This document shows positions 21,843 to 34,955 of a stretch of DNA of 64,000 nt, in pieces (the first letter of the stretch is position 1; each line of letters begins with the position of its first letter). The translations under genes and the position numbers were made by a program. This stretch comes from Bettongia penicillata ogilbyi (lineage: Eukaryota; Chordata; Mammalia; Diprotodontia; Potoroidae), in NCBI GenBank assembly GCA_023548195.1, contig JAJHZJ010000014.1, forward strand, positions 11,818,718 through 11,882,717, in the 5' to 3' direction. The notes under the pieces are model-generated. The model had not been told where the DNA came from. It was given only the letters and a program-made list of their open reading frames with translations, and ran no database searches.

Positions 21843-24678
21843 CCTTTTTCGTATTTAAATCTTTTTATTTAAGTATTTAACATTTATTTCCACAAAATTT
21901 TGATTCCAAATTTTCTCCCCATTTTCCCCTCCCCCCACCGCAAAAAGCTAAGCACTATAATTACCCCTATCACCAATCTGTCCTCCCTTCTAACATCCCT
22001 CCCTTCCCGTATTCCCATCTTCTCCTTTGTCCTAAAGGGAACGATAAATTTCTATACCCCATTTCTTATTTCTGTATTTCTTATTTCCTAGTTGCAAGAA
22101 CAATACTCAACAGTTGTTCCTAAAACTTTGAGTTCCAACTTCTCCCCATCCCTTTCTCCCCACCCATTCCCTTTGGGAAGGCAAGCAACTCAATATAGGC
22201 CATATCTGCGTAGTTTTGCAAATGACTTCCATAAGAGTCATGTTGTGTAAGACTAACTATATTTTCCTCCATCCTATCCTGTCCCCCGTTTCTTCTTTTC
22301 GCTCTTTCGATCCTATCTCTCCCGAAGTTTGTTCCCTCCTCTCACTGCCCTCCCTTCCATTATCCCCCCCCCTCACCGTGCTTATCCCCTTCTCCCTCAC
22401 TATCTTGTATTGGAAGACAGATTTCCGTACCAAAATGAGTGTGCATTTTATTCCTTCCTTTAGTTAAATATGATGAGAGTAAGCTTCATGTTTTTTCTCT
22501 CACCTCCCCTCTTTTTACCTCCACTGAAAAGTCTTTTACTTGCTTCTTTAATGAGAGATAATTTATCCCATTCCATTTCTCTCTTTCTCCTCCCAATATA
22601 TTTCTCTCTCACTGCTTAATTTCATTATTTTAAAATATGATCCAATCCTATTCAATTCACCATGTGCTCTCTGCATCTCTGTGGGTGTGTATTCCTACCA
22701 ACTACCCAGATCCTGAATAAAAGCAGCAAGAGTTACAAATATTGTCTTTCCATGTAAGAATATAAACAGTTCAACTTCAGTAAGTCCCTTATGATTTCCC
22801 TTAGCTATTTACATTTTCATGCTTCTCTTCATTCTTGTGTTTGAAAGTCAAATTTTCTTTCCAGCTCTGGTTTTTTCATCAAGAATGCTTGAAAGTCGCC
22901 TATTATATTGAAAGATCATTTTTTCCCCTGAAGTATTATACTCAGTTTTGCTGAGTAGGAGCTTGGTTTTAGTCCTAGTTCCTTTGACTCCTGGAATATC
23001 ATACTCCATGCCCTTCAATCCCTCAATGTATAAGCTGCAAGATCTTGTGTTATCCTGATTGTATTTCCATAATACTGGAATTGTTTCTTTCTAGCTGCTT
23101 GCAATATTTTCTCCTTGACATGAGAACTCTGGCATTTGGCCACAATACTCCTAGGAGTTTCTCTTTTAGGATCTCTTTCAGGAGGTGTTCTGTGGTTTCT
23201 TTCAATATTTATTTTGCCCCCAGATTCTAGACTATCAGAGCAGTTTTCCTTGATAATTTCATGAAAAATGACGTCTATGCTCTTTTTTTTTTGATCAAGG
23301 TTTTCAGGTAGTCCCTCGATTTTTAAATTGTCTCTCCTGGATCTATTTTCCAGGTCAGTTGTTTTTCCAATGAGATATTTCACATTCTCTTCCATTTTTT
23401 CATTCTTTTGGTTTTGTTTTGCGATTTCTTGGTTTCTCATAAAGTCATTAGCGTCCATCTGTTCCATTCTAATTTTGAGAGAACTATTTTCTTCAGTGAG
23501 CCTTTGAACCTCTTTTTCCATTTGGCTAATTCTGCCTTTGAATGCATTCTTCTCCTCATTGGCTTCTTGAACCTCTTTTGCCCATCAAGTTAGCCTATTT
23601 TTCAAGGTGTTATTTTCTTCAGAATTTGTTTGAGTCTCCTTTAGGAAGGTATTGACCCGTTTTTCATGCTTTTCTTGCATCTCTCTCATTTCTCTTCCCA
23701 GTTTTTCCTCCACCTGTCTAACTTGATTTTCAAAATCCTTTTTGAGCTCTTCCATGGCCTGAGTCCATTGAATATTTATTTCGGGTCTTTGGGATTGAGA
23801 AGGCTTGACTGTTACATCTTTCCCTGGTGGTAAGCATTTATCTTCCTCATCCAAAAGGATGGGAGAAGACATCTGTTCACTAAGAAAGTAATCTTCTATA
23901 ATCTTTTTTTTCTCTTTTCGGGACATTTTCCCCAACCAGTTACTTGACTTTTGGGTCCTTTGTCAAGAGTATGGTATACTCTGGGAATCTGTGAGGTCTT
24001 AGTTCCTCCAAGGTGGCATGATTAAGTGTGTACTGGTCTGGACACAGAGAGGGATTTTTGTGCCCAGAATCTTAGCAGTTACCTCCCCAGAGCCACCTGG
24101 TCTCCAATTCCCAAGTCAGCACTTGGGGCTGATTTTCAGATAAGCTGAATGGGCAGGGCTGCTATTCCATGTGAGACAAAGACCAGCTCACCCAGGCCCT
24201 CCACACAGAATGGAAGCAAAGATCAGTGCCTCAGTACCCCCAGGGTTTTTATGCTCCAACCATGTATGTGGCTGCTGCACCTGCAATGTAGCCTCTGAGG
24301 CAGCTGCCTGCTGCTGGAGCTATGGGAAGACCCTTCTTTCTTCCTGGCCAGGTGAAAAAGTGACATCACTGACCAAGGGATCTTCAAAACCACTGCTGCT
24401 GGGTATGGGGATTTCACGACTGGAGATTCTGCCCCTGAGGGCTGTTCATGAGCCATGCAGCCAAGACTAGGCTGGGCTCTGCTCTGCACCCAGTGCAACA
24501 GATGGTTCCCGTTGGCCTTTCAGTTCACCCTGGGCTGGCAATCCCCTCCACTCTGTTGTTCACCACTTGTGCTGCTCCAAAATTTGTTGAGAGTCCCTCT
24601 CTACAGGTATTTTTTGAGCTGTGTGGGGAGACTCTGCATATGTTTGTCTTTCTACTCCACCATCTTGGCTCTGCCCCC
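21843..24678 (-). mobile_element. HAL1 copy 4, full length, inserted into HAL1 copy 3
   Basis: - strand element from the 5' end near 24672 (AGCCAAGATGGTGGAGTAG) through 5' UTR, ORF1 (23926-22830), 3' UTR and A-rich tail at about 21843. It is flanked by 15-bp repeats ACTTTAAAGTATTCT (21828-21842) and ACTTTAAAGCATTCT (24679-24693), one mismatch. The host HAL1 reads through correctly when it is removed. Confidence 0.92.
22830..23926 (-). pseudogene. HAL1 copy 4 ORF1, with stops
   Basis: It starts MSRKEKKKIIEDYF at 23926. An in-frame stop falls near 23587 (before WAKEVQEANEEK) and another after AAYTLRD near 23015. Between them the coiled coil and RRM-like core (NRSRRDNLKIEGLPENL) remain open for 168 codons. 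Frame is otherwise kept, so only substitutions have killed it. Confidence 0.82.
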
Positions 24679-24693
24679 ACTTTAAAGCATTCT

Positions 24694-25720
24694 TAATGAG
24701 AAGACCAGTGCTGAATCGAAAATGTGACTTTCAAACATAAGTATCAAGAGAAGCATGAAAACAGGAAAGAAAAATAATAAGGGACTTACTAAAGTTGAAC
24801 TCTTTCTATTCCTACATTGAAAGATCATAAAACTCTTTAAAGTTTTGTCAGTATTTCGGTAGTTGGAGGGACAACACACACATATACATACAAACATACA
24901 TACATACATATATATATATATACATACATACATACACATGCACACACATACAGAGGACACAAGATGAGTTCAATAAGAAGGGATGATATCTATAAAAATA
25001 AAATTATGGGATGAGAGAGGATTATATTGGAAGGAGAAAGGAAGCCATGTAATGGGGAAAATTATTTCTCATAAAAGGAGCAAGAAAAAGCTTTTTCAAT
25101 GGATGTGAAAAGAGGGGAGATGCACACTTAATTTGGTATGACAATTTATATTACACTACAGGAAAGTAGAGGAGAAAATGATAAGTGAGCTATTGGGGAA
25201 TGATAGAAAGGAGGGCTAATAGGAGGAGAAAGTAATTAGAAGTAAACATTTCTGGGGAGGCACAAGGTCAAAAGAGAGAGTAGAATAAATAGGGAGTGGG
25301 GTAGGATGGAGGGAAATATAGTCTTTCACACCGTGATTATGGAAGTCTTTAGCAAACCTATACATATCTAGCCCATATTGAATTGCTTGCCTTCTCAGTG
25401 TGGATGGGTGGGGAAGAAGGAAGGGAGAGAAGTTGGAACTGAAAGTTTTAGGAAAGAATATTGAGAATTGTTTTTACATGGAACTGAGAAATAAGAAATA
25501 CAGGCAGTGTGGTATAGAAATCTATCTTGCCCCACAAGAAAAGACAGAAGATGGGGATAAAGGAAGGGAGGAGTGTAGTAGAAGGGAGGGCAGATAAGGG
25601 AAATGGGTAATCAGAATGCAAGGTGTTTTGAGGTTGGGGGAGGGAAGAGATGGGCAGAAAATTTGAAACTCGAAATATTGTAGAAATAGATGTTGAAAAC
25701 TGAAATAGATTAAAATTCAA
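24694..25720 (+). mobile_element. HAL1 copy 3, right part (ORF1 end and 3' UTR)
   Basis: ORF1 end (agaccagtgctgaatcgaaa), then a 3' UTR with CATA/TA simple repeat at about 24888-24950, purine-rich tracts, and the family 3' end at about 25660-25720. Completes the split copy. Confidence 0.82.
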
Positions 25721-25784
25721 ATGAAAATTCCTGGTGTTTCTATGAAAAATTGCATGAGGTGTATAATGCAAAATTCACTTTCTT

Positions 25785-26340
25785 TTTTTTTAACTTCTGA
25801 AAATACCAGGTTTTATTCACACCCCAGTAATAAACAATAACCTTAACAGTACTACTAAGTTTCTTTGTGGATGACTATGTCACATTAAAATACAAAAATC
25901 CGTAAACAAGCAGACAGTTAACGAATATTAGATGTGGTCCTATTGGAAATTTTTAACCGTATACTGATCTCTTCTGAAATCAAATTTCAAAATGCTTTGT
26001 CCCCTAGTTATTACAAGTCACTGCATTTTTCTAACAGAGTAATGAAGACACAGCTAGTGTGAGCAGACTTAAACCCACTCAACTACTGGGCTGAAAAATT
26101 ACTTTAGTTGGTTCTTCAAAAGGATTTCTTTTTTTCTAAATCAATATTGTCTCAAACAATAGTTTGGATAATTTTCGCAACTGCAGTCTAATAACTCTAT
26201 GACAAAAGACTTCACAAGAACCAAACTATGCAGCAATGGACATGCATTAGGATATTCTCTGCATTCTACATATGCAACTGAAATTATACTAATAAAATGC
26301 TAGATAGAATGAACAGACAGTTTGAACTGATTCTTAAAAG
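25785..26340 (-). pseudogene. NAP1L1P: Probable NAP1L1 pseudogene block 3: distal 3' UTR and poly(A)
   Basis: It ends with AATAAA on the - strand (25817-25812) about 20 bases before a poly(A) tail (25792-25785), so it is the 3' end of a retrocopied mRNA. Assigning it to NAP1L1 is inference: it lies exactly across the L1 insertion from block 2 and fits the total length of a NAP1L1 mRNA copy (about 2 kb). Confidence 0.65.
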
Positions 26341-26759
26341 TTCATTTTTTCTTTTGATTTCTTTTTTTATATATTCATTTTATATACTTGTAATTTTCTA
26401 TAATCACTACCACAAAATTAGAATTTTTCCTCTTGCCTACCTCTCCCAACCCCCTCCCTCCCCAAGATGGCATACAATTCTATATAGGATCTATATATAC
26501 ATCCTATTAAATACATTTTCAGTGTAGCCATGCATGTAGAAGAACTAAAATAAATGGGATAAATCATATACCAAACCAAAACATAATAAACATGCACATA
26601 CACACAAAAACACAGACACACACCTATGATCTCTATATCTTGCGATTGAATTCCATTCATTGAATCCCAGTCCTTTCCTGACTGGGGAAGGCATTTTGTC
26701 TTAGAAGACCCCTGGGAATTTTTTTTAACGTCCCTGCATTGCTATGAAGATCCAAGTGT

Positions 26760-29700
26760 ACCAGAAAAAACTCTCGCAAACTGTGATCATTGCTGTGCAC
26801 AAAGTGCTCCTGGTTCTGCTCCTTTCGCTCATCATCATACCATATAAGTCTTTCGAGGCCTCTCTGAAGTCTTCTTGTTCATCATTTCTTATGGTGCAAT
26901 AGCATGCCATTACATCCATATACCATAATTTATTCAGCCATTCCCGAATTGATGGGCTTCCACTTGATTTCCAGTTTTTGACCACTAAAAAGAGTGCTGC
27001 TACAAATATTTTTGTACATATGGGACCCTTTCCCGTTTTTATGATTACTTGGGGATACAGTCCTAGAAGCGATATTGCTGGGTCAAAGGGTATGCACACT
27101 TTTGTACCCTTTGGGCATAGTTCTAAAACGCTCTGCAGAATGGTTGGATGAGCTCACAGCTCCAGCAACAATGAATTAGTGTTCCAACTATCCCACATCC
27201 TCTCCAACATTTGTCATTTTCCTTTTGTGTCATGTTTGCCAATCTAATTGGTGTGATGTGGTACCTCAGAGTTGCTTTGATTTGCATCTCTGTAATCAAA
27301 AGTGATTTAGAGCATTTTTTTCATATGATTACAGATATCTTTAATTTCTTCCTCTGAAAATTGCCTGTTCATATGCTTTAACCATTTATCAACTGGGGGA
27401 TGATTTGTATTGTTGTACATTTCACTCAGTTCCCTATATATTCTAGAAATGGGGCCATTATACCAGAGATTAGCTATAACAATTTTTTCCCAACACGCTA
27501 CATCCCTCCGAACGTTGCTTGCATTGGATTTGGTTGTGCAAAAAGCTTTTCAGTTTAATGTAACCAAAATTACACATCTTATACTTCATAATGTTTCCTA
27601 TCTCTTCTTTAGTCAAAAATTCTTCTCTTCTCCATAAATCTGATAAATACACTATCCCTTGCTCCTCCAGTTTGTCCACATATAAATCTTTATACCTAGG
27701 TCATGTACCCATGTGGAATTTATTCTTTTGTAGGGTGTCAGGCATGGGTCTATGCCTAGTTTCTGCCACAGTGTTTCTTCTCAGCAATGTTTGTCGAACA
27801 GTGAGTTCTTATCCCAAAAGCTGGGATCCTTGGGGATATCAAACTGGAGATTGCTATACTCATTGCCTACTGTGCCTTGAGTACCTAGCATATTCCACTT
27901 GTCTAGCTTCCTGTTTCTTATCCAGTACCAAGTGCCTTTGATAATTGCTGCTTAATAATACAATTCGAGATCTGGTAGCACTAGGCCACCTTCCCTAGCC
28001 TTTCTTCTCATTTGTCCCTTTGATATTCTTGACCTTGGGTTCTTCCAGATGAGTTTTGATATTATTTTATCCAGCTTTAGAAAATAATTGTCTGATAGTT
28101 TATTTGGTATGGCACTAAATAAATAAATTAATTTAGGTAGAATTGTCATTTTTATTATATTGGCTAGGCCTACCCATGAGCAATGACGATTTTCCTTGTA
28201 CTTAGATCTGATTGTTTGTGCAAAAAGTGTCTTATAATGGTATACATATACTCCCTGGGTTTGTTTTGGCAGGTAAATTCCAAAATATTTCATATTGTCT
28301 ACCCTAGCATTAAATGGGACTTCTCTTTCTATCTCTTGCTGTTGAACTTAGTTATTAATACATAGGAATGCAGAAGATTTGTGCGGGCTTATTTTGTAAC
28401 CTGCAACTTTGTCAAAGTTGTTCATTATTTAAAGTAGTTTTTTACTTGAATCTCTGGGATTCTCTAGGTATGTCATCATATCATCTACAAAAAGTGGTAA
28501 CTTAGCTTCTTCTTTGACAATTCCTATTCTTTCCATTTCTTTATGCTGTCTAATTGCTACAGTTAACATTTCTAGTACCATATTGAATAATAGTGGTGAT
28601 AATGGACATCCTTGTTTCACCCCTGATGTTATTGGAAATGTCTAGCCTATCTCCATTGCATATAATGCTTGCTTGTGGTTTTAGGTAGATATTGCTTATT
28701 ATTTTATGGAAAGTTCCCTTTATTTCTGGGTTCTCCAGTGTTTTTAATAGGAATGGTGTTGTATTTTGTTGAAAGCTTTTTCTGCCTCTATTGAGATAAT
28801 TATGTGGTTTTTGTTAGTTTTGCTGTTGATATGATCAATAATGCTAATAATTTTCCTAATATTGAACTAGCCCTGCATTCCTGGTATGAATCCTACCTGA
28901 TCATAATGTATTATTCTAGTGATAAGAAGCTGTGTTTGTTTTTCTAAATCTTATTTAAAATTTTTGCATCTATATTCATTGGAGAGATTGATCTATAATT
29001 TTCTTTCTCTGTTTTGTCTCTTCCTGGTTTAGCCATATTTGTATCATGAAAAGAATTTGGGAGGACTCCTTCCACAATTTTCAAAATTGGTCTGTGCACT
29101 ATTGGAATTCGCTGTTCTTTAAATGCTTGCTAGAATTCACTTGTAAATCCATCTGGCCCTGGAGATTTTTTCCTAGGGAATTCATTGATGGCTTCTTCAA
29201 TTACTTTTTCTGAGATGGGGTGGTTTAAGTATTCAACTTCTTCTGTTATCTGGGCAATTTCTATTTTTAAAAATTCTCATCCATCTCGTTTAGATTGTCG
29301 AATTTATAGACATAAAGTTGGGCAAAATAACTTCTAATTATTGTTTTAACTTCCTCCTCATTGAAGGTGAGTTCTCCCATTTCATTTTTGTTATTAGTAA
29401 TTTGATTTGCTTTCCTTTTTTAAATCAAATTGACCAAATATTTATCAGTTTTATTGGTTTTATCATAAAACCAACTATTGGTTTTATTTATTAATTCAAC
29501 AATTTTTTAAATTTTAATTATATTAATCCCTCCTTTGGTTTTCAGTATTTCTAATTTGGCATTAACTTAGGGACTTTCAGTTTGTCCTTTTTCTAGCTTT
29601 TTCAGCTTTATTCTCAGGTCATTGAGCTCTTCCTTCTATATCTTATTTATGTAGGCATTCAAATATTTAAAACTTACCCTAAGAACTGCTTTAACAGTAT

Positions 29701-30508
29701 CCCATAAGATTTGGTAGCATTCTCTTGAATGAAGTTGTTGATTGTTTCTATGATCTCTTCTTTACCCACTCCTTCTTTAGGATTAGATTATTTAGTTTCC
29801 AATTAGTTTGGGGTTTTTCTTTCCATAGCCTTTTATTACATATAATTTTTATTGCGTTTTGATCTGAGGAGCCATTAATATTCTCTGCCTTTCTGTACTG
29901 GATTGAGAGGTTTTTATGTCCCAGGACATGGTCAGTTTTTATGTATGTGCCATGTACTACTGAGAAAAAGGTAAATTCTTTTATATTCCCTTTCAATTTT
30001 CTCCAGCGATCTATCATATCTTCTTATGCAGAGTTTTATTTACCTCTTTAACCCCTTTCTTGTTTATTTTGAGGTTAGATTTATCCAGTTCAGAGAGGGG
30101 GAGGGGGAGGTCTCCTAGTAGTATAATTTTGTTGCCAATTTCTTCCTTCAGCTCACCTAATTTCTCCTCTAAGTATTTGTATGCTATACCACTTGAAGCA
30201 TACATGTTTAGTAATGATAATGGTTCATTGTCTATGGTGCCTTTTAGAAGGATATAATTCCCTTCCTTATCTCTGTTGATTAGATATATTTCTGCTTTTG
30301 CTTTGTCTGAGATTAGGATTGTTAGTCCTGTTTTTCTTACATCAAGTGAAGCACAATATATTCTGCTCCAACCTTTGACCTTTACCCTGTGTGTATCCCC
30401 CCATTTCAAATGTGTTTCTTGTAAACAACATATTGTTGGATTGTGGCTTTTAATCCATTCTGCTATCCATCTCAGTTTTATGGGACAGTTCATTCCATTT
30501 ACATGCAC
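26760..30508 (-). pseudogene. L1 element A ORF2 (endonuclease and reverse transcriptase), broken
   Basis: Endonuclease: NGMNCPIKLRWIAEWI and CCLQETH (30508-30014); the motif usually read GDFN is GDLP here (near 30115), removing a catalytic Asn. [17 protein letters not shown] and the active site FVDD (28491-28480). C-terminus: WKNPRSRISK, then FDPAISLLGLYP and MMMSERSRTRSTL (27099-26725), part of the Cys-rich end. Numerous stops and frameshifts. ORF2p nicks DNA and reverse-transcribes the element RNA at the target; this copy cannot. Confidence 0.88.
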
Positions 30509-31039
30509 AGTTATGGTTACAATCTATTTATTTCCCTCCATCTTCTTTCCCACCGTTTGTGCTTTTAACTTTCCCATCTCCCTTGCCCTCTTCAATAGTT
30601 TTCACTTTTCACCACCACCTCCTGCAGCCTTCCCTTCCTTCTTTTAGCCCTTGCCTTTACTCCCCTTTATCCTTACTGCTTCTTCCCTCCTTTTTAGCTT
30701 CCTTCCCCTTTCTTTACCCTTATTCTCCTACTGCCCGCAGAGGCAGTTAGAATTATATACTTTGGTCTATCGTTCCATGCTTGAACCAAATAAGATGAGA
30801 GTAACTCTCAAACAATGCTCATCTCCCTACCCTCTTTCCCTCTATTATATTTTGCACTTCTTCCTGTGATGTAATTTACCATTTTCTGTTTCCTCCTTTT
30901 CGCACCTTCTGTTACAATCCCTTCACATGCCTAAATCATATTTTAACCTTTACTTTATATCCGTTCCCTCTACAAATATCCTTTTTATTTTTCATAATAG
31001 ATGTGCAGTTTTCTCAAGATTAACACTCATTATCTTCCC

Positions 31040-31934
31040 TTATAAGGAGGTAAACAGTTTAGCCAAATTGAGGAACAAGTTGTTGTTGTTGTTTTTAATT
31101 TTCCCCCTCTTTATCTTTTTATGCCTCTTTGAGATCTGCATTTGAACATGGAAGTTTCTATTAAGTTGTGGCATCTTTGTCAGGAACGTCTGGACATCCC
31201 TTACTTCATTAAATGACCATCTCCTTGCCCGAAATGTTATGCTGAACTTTGCTAGGTAGTTGATCCTTGGTTGTAGTTCCATGTCCTTTGCCTTATGGAA
31301 TATTGGGTTCCAATTCCTTCGATCTTTGAATGTAGAAGCTGCAATGTAGAAGCTGTGTGATCCTGACTGTAGCTCCTCCATATTTTAATGGTTTCTTTCT
31401 GGCTTCCTGTAGTATTTTCCCCTTCACTTGATAGTTCTAGAATTTGACAATGATATTTCTTGGGATTTTGAGTTTGGAATACCTTTTGGGAGATGAAGGT
31501 GGATTCTTTCGATGACTATTTTGTCCTCTGGATCTAGCTCTTCTAGGCAGCTTTCCTTGACAATTTCTTGGAAAATATTGCCCAGACTCTTTTTGTCATC
31601 GTGGCTTTCTGATAGGTCAATAAATCTTAGATTTTCTCTTCTGGATCTCTTTTGCAGGTCAGTTGTATTTCCAATTAGATATTTTACATTTTCTTCTGTC
31701 TTTTCATTCTTTAGATTTTGTTTGATTGATTCTTGCTGTCTCATAGAGTCATTAGATTCTACTTGCCCAATTCTACTCTTTATTAAATTGTTTTCTTCAG
31801 TTACCTTTTGCACTTCCTTTCCCATCTGCCCAATTTTTCCTTTTAAGGAGTTATTTTCTCCAATTAATTTTTGTACTTCCTTTTACATTTATACAATTTT
31901 TCCAGTTAGATTTTGTGCTTCCTTTTCCATCTGT
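31040..31934 (-). pseudogene. L1 element A ORF1, coiled coil to C-terminus
   Basis: Open pieces 31825-31424 (MGKEVQKVTEENNLIKSRIG, then RSRRENLRFIDLSESHDDKK, the RRM-like core) and 31381-31040 (AASTFKDRRNWNPIFHKAK, ELQPRINYLAK, the C-terminal domain). Related to but clearly distinct from the HAL1 ORF1, so it marks a separate subfamily. Confidence 0.82.
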
Positions 31935-32993
31935 CCAGTTGTTCTTTTTTTTTTAATTTATTAATTTATTTATTTATTTAGCTTTTTACCTTCATTTTCA
32001 CAAATTTTTGGGTTCCAAATTTTCTCCCCTTTTCTCCCCTCCCCCACCCCAATACTCCAAGCAATCTAATTTTCCCTATCTCCAATCTGTCCTCTCTTCT
32101 GTCATCCCTCCCTTCCCTTGTCTCTATCTTCTCTTTTCTCCTGTAGGGCCAGATGATTTTCTCTTCCTCATTAACTGTATGTCTTCTTTCCTAGTTGCAA
32201 CAACAATACTAAACAATTGTTCCTAAAACTTTGAGTTCCAAATTCTCCCCATCCCTCCCTCCCCACCTATTCCCTTTGGTACGGCAGGCAATTCATTATA
32301 GGCCATATCTGTGTAGCTTTGCAAATGACCTTCCTGATAGTCGTGTTGTGTAAGACTAACTGAATTGCCATCCCTCTTAACCTGCCCCTCATTGTTTCTC
32401 TTCTGTCCTTTGATCCTGTCCCTCCCCAAGTGTTGACTTTCAATTACTCCCTCCTCCCTTTGCCCTCCCTTCCATCATCCCCCCCCCCAATATCTCCTTC
32501 TCCCCCGCTTTCTTATACTGTAAGATAGGTTTTCATACCAAAATGAGTGTGCATTACACTCCTTCGTTTAGTCAAATGTGATGAGGGTAAACTTTTGTTT
32601 GTTTCTTTGTTTGTTTGTTTTTTTCCTCAGCTCTCCTCTTTTTCCCTCCACTAAAAACATCTCCTACTTGCCTCTTATATGACATATAGTTACCCCCTTC
32701 CATTTCCCCCTCTTTCCTCTCACTACATTTCTCTCTCACCATTTACCTTAATTTCTTTTAAGGTATGGTCCCATCCTATTCAGTTCAATCTGTGCTCTCT
32801 GTCTCTGCATGTGAATGCATGTGTGTATGTGTGTGCATGCGTGTACATGTGTATGTGTGGTCCCACCAACCACCCAGATACTGAAAAGTTTTAAGAGTTA
32901 GAAATATTGTCCTTCCCTGTATGAATGCAAACAGTTCATTTCTGGTAAGTCCCTTAATATTTCTCCTTGCTGTTTACTTTTGCATGCTTCCTC

Positions 32994-34102
32994 TCATTCT
33001 TGTGTTTGAAAGTCAAATTTTCTTTTCAGCTCTGGTCTTTTCATTAAGAATGATTGAAAGTCCTCTGTTTCATTGAAAGACCATATTTTCCCTTGAAGTA
33101 TTATACTCAGTTTAGCTGGGTAGGTGATTCTTGGTTTCAGTCCTAGTTCCTTTGCCTTCTGGAATATCCTATTCCACGCCCTTCGATCCCTTAATGTAGA
33201 AGCTGCTAGATCTTGGGTTATCCTGATTGTATTTCCACAGTACTGGAATTGTTTCTTTCTGGCTGCTTGCAAGATTTTTTCCTTGAGCTGGGAGTTCTGG
33301 AATTTGGCCACAATGTTCCTAGGAGTTTCTCTTTTTGGATCTCTTTCAGGTGGTGATCAATGGATTCTTTCAATACTTATTTTGCCCTCTGGTCCTAGAA
33401 TGTCAGGGCAGTTTTCCTTGATAATTTCATGCAAGACGATGTCTAGGCTCTTTTTTTGATCATGGCTTTCAGGTAGTCCCATAATTTTTAAGTTGTCTCT
33501 CCTTGATCTATTTTCCAGGTCAGTTGTTTTTCCCATGAGATATTTCACATTCTCTTCCATTTTATCGTTCTTTTGGTTTTGTTTGGTGATTTCTTGGTTT
33601 CTCATAAAGTCATTAGACTCCATCTGTTCCATTCTAATTTTGAGAGAACTATTAAATTCAGTGAGCTTTTGAGCCTCTTTTTCCATTTGGCTCATTCTGC
33701 TTTTGAATGCATTCTTCTCCTCATTGGCTTTTTGAACCTCTTTTGCCAATTGAGTGAGCCTATTTTTCAAGGTGTTAATTTCCTCAGCATTTTTTTGGGT
33801 CTCCTTTACCAAGATATTGACCTTTTTTTTCATACTCTTCTTGCATCTTTGTCATTTCTCTTCCCAGTCTTTCCTCCACCTGTCTAACTTGCTTTTCAAA
33901 ATCCTTTTTAAGCTCTTCCAAGGCCTGAGCCCACCCAACACCCCCCTGGGGTGTCTGGGGTACTGAGGCCCCGCCCTCCACATCTTTCCCTGATGGGGAA
34001 AAATACGTTCTCGTCCTCCCCATCAGATCCGAAGGTCGGGATCATTTGCATTTGTTGGAAAAAACTCTCTAAAGTCTAATTTTTCTTCCCCTTTCTAGGC
34101 AT
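32994..34102 (-). pseudogene. HAL1 copy 5 ORF1, two to three lesions
   Basis: Start codon at 34102 is present, but a stop follows soon in that frame. Open pieces: 34023-33784 (EELKKDFEKQVRQVEERLGR), a frameshift near 33820, 33833-33357 (coiled coil and RRM-like core), a stop near 33357, then 33311-32994 (FQYCGNTIRITQDLAASTLR to FDFQTQE). Otherwise close to copy 1. Confidence 0.85.
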
Positions 34103-34242
34103 TTTCCCAGCCAGTTACTTGACTTCTGAGATTCCTTTCCACCCCCGCCTGGATCCGCCCAGCTAGTGCTTGGCCTCTGAGATTCAAATGCGCTTTCCGG
34201 AGGCAAGCTTTAGTTCTGGCTCAGGGGTGGGGGCAGGGCCGT

Positions 34243-34465
34243 CTCCCAAGCTGGGTCCCTCAGGGGCTTTATGCAGAGACTTTCAGGAATGGAGCGGGTG
34301 GGGGCGGGGTGGGGGGCCCCGCCTGCTGTGCTCAGCTCCCTTGGGGGTTTTATTCAGAGGCGTTCAGCAGTAGAGCAGGGTGGAGGCATGGCCGTCTCCC
34401 CTGCTCGGCTCCCTCAGGTTGGAAAGACCTTCAGTATTGAAGATCCTACCTGCTGCTGGGGGATT
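34243..34465 (-). repeat. About three tandem ~72-80 bp units in the copy 5 5' UTR
   Basis: Units begin near 34243, 34323 and 34395 on + and share the pattern ctcccnngctnggtccctcagg, gggnttta, tncagagnc-ttcag. Homologous to the two 72-bp units of copy 1, so unit number varies among copies. Confidence 0.6.
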
Positions 34466-34955
34466 CCTGAGTCCCGGGCCGTTGCCGCCTCAGCCGCCCG
34501 CCCACGCCTCTGCCTCCGCCGCTTCTTGCCCCAGTCTCTGCTGCCGCCGCTTCCTCCCGAGGGGGCCCGAGTCATGGAGACGCCCCGCTTCCCCTCTCCT
34601 TCAGCCCGGATTTCTTTTTCACTGACCTGTAGCTTCTGTGAGCGGAGGGACTTTCCTGGCTGCCGGAGCTTCTCCCGGAGTTTTCCTCTCTGAAGTCTGC
34701 TCAGGTCAGCTTCTCTGGGTCGCGGCCAGGGGTGGGGGTGGGGTCCGCTTTCCGGGGTGCGATGGGCCCCGGGGGACGGCTTTCCAGGGTTCAGTGGAAC
34801 GGAAATCTCTTCCCCTATGTTTATGCACCCCCTGCAGAGATTCAGAATTTATGGGGATCTCCTTTTACCTCAATTCCATGGGTTGTGGGCTCGGAGCTCG
34901 TAAATGTGCGTCCTTCTACTCCGCCATCTTGGCTCCGCCCCCAGTTGTTCTTTTT

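Larger units (their letters stand above)
31950..34940 (-). mobile_element. HAL1 copy 5, full length, youngest-looking
   Basis: 5' end at about 34937 (GGGGGCGGAGCCAAGATGGC), GC-rich 5' UTR with CpG-containing tandem units, ORF1 (34102-32994), 3' UTR, and a long A-rich tail (TTTA-type repeat 31950-31981 on +). Perfect 15-bp target-site duplication CCAGTTGTTCTTTTT at 31935-31949 and 34941-34955. It inserted into ORF1 of L1 element A. Exact duplication and retained CpGs suggest it is the most recent insertion here. Confidence 0.95.

Noticed and set aside
24682..24960. Cys/Tyr/Met-rich - strand open frame
   Set aside because: Translation of the CATA/TA repeat in the HAL1 copy 3 3' UTR.
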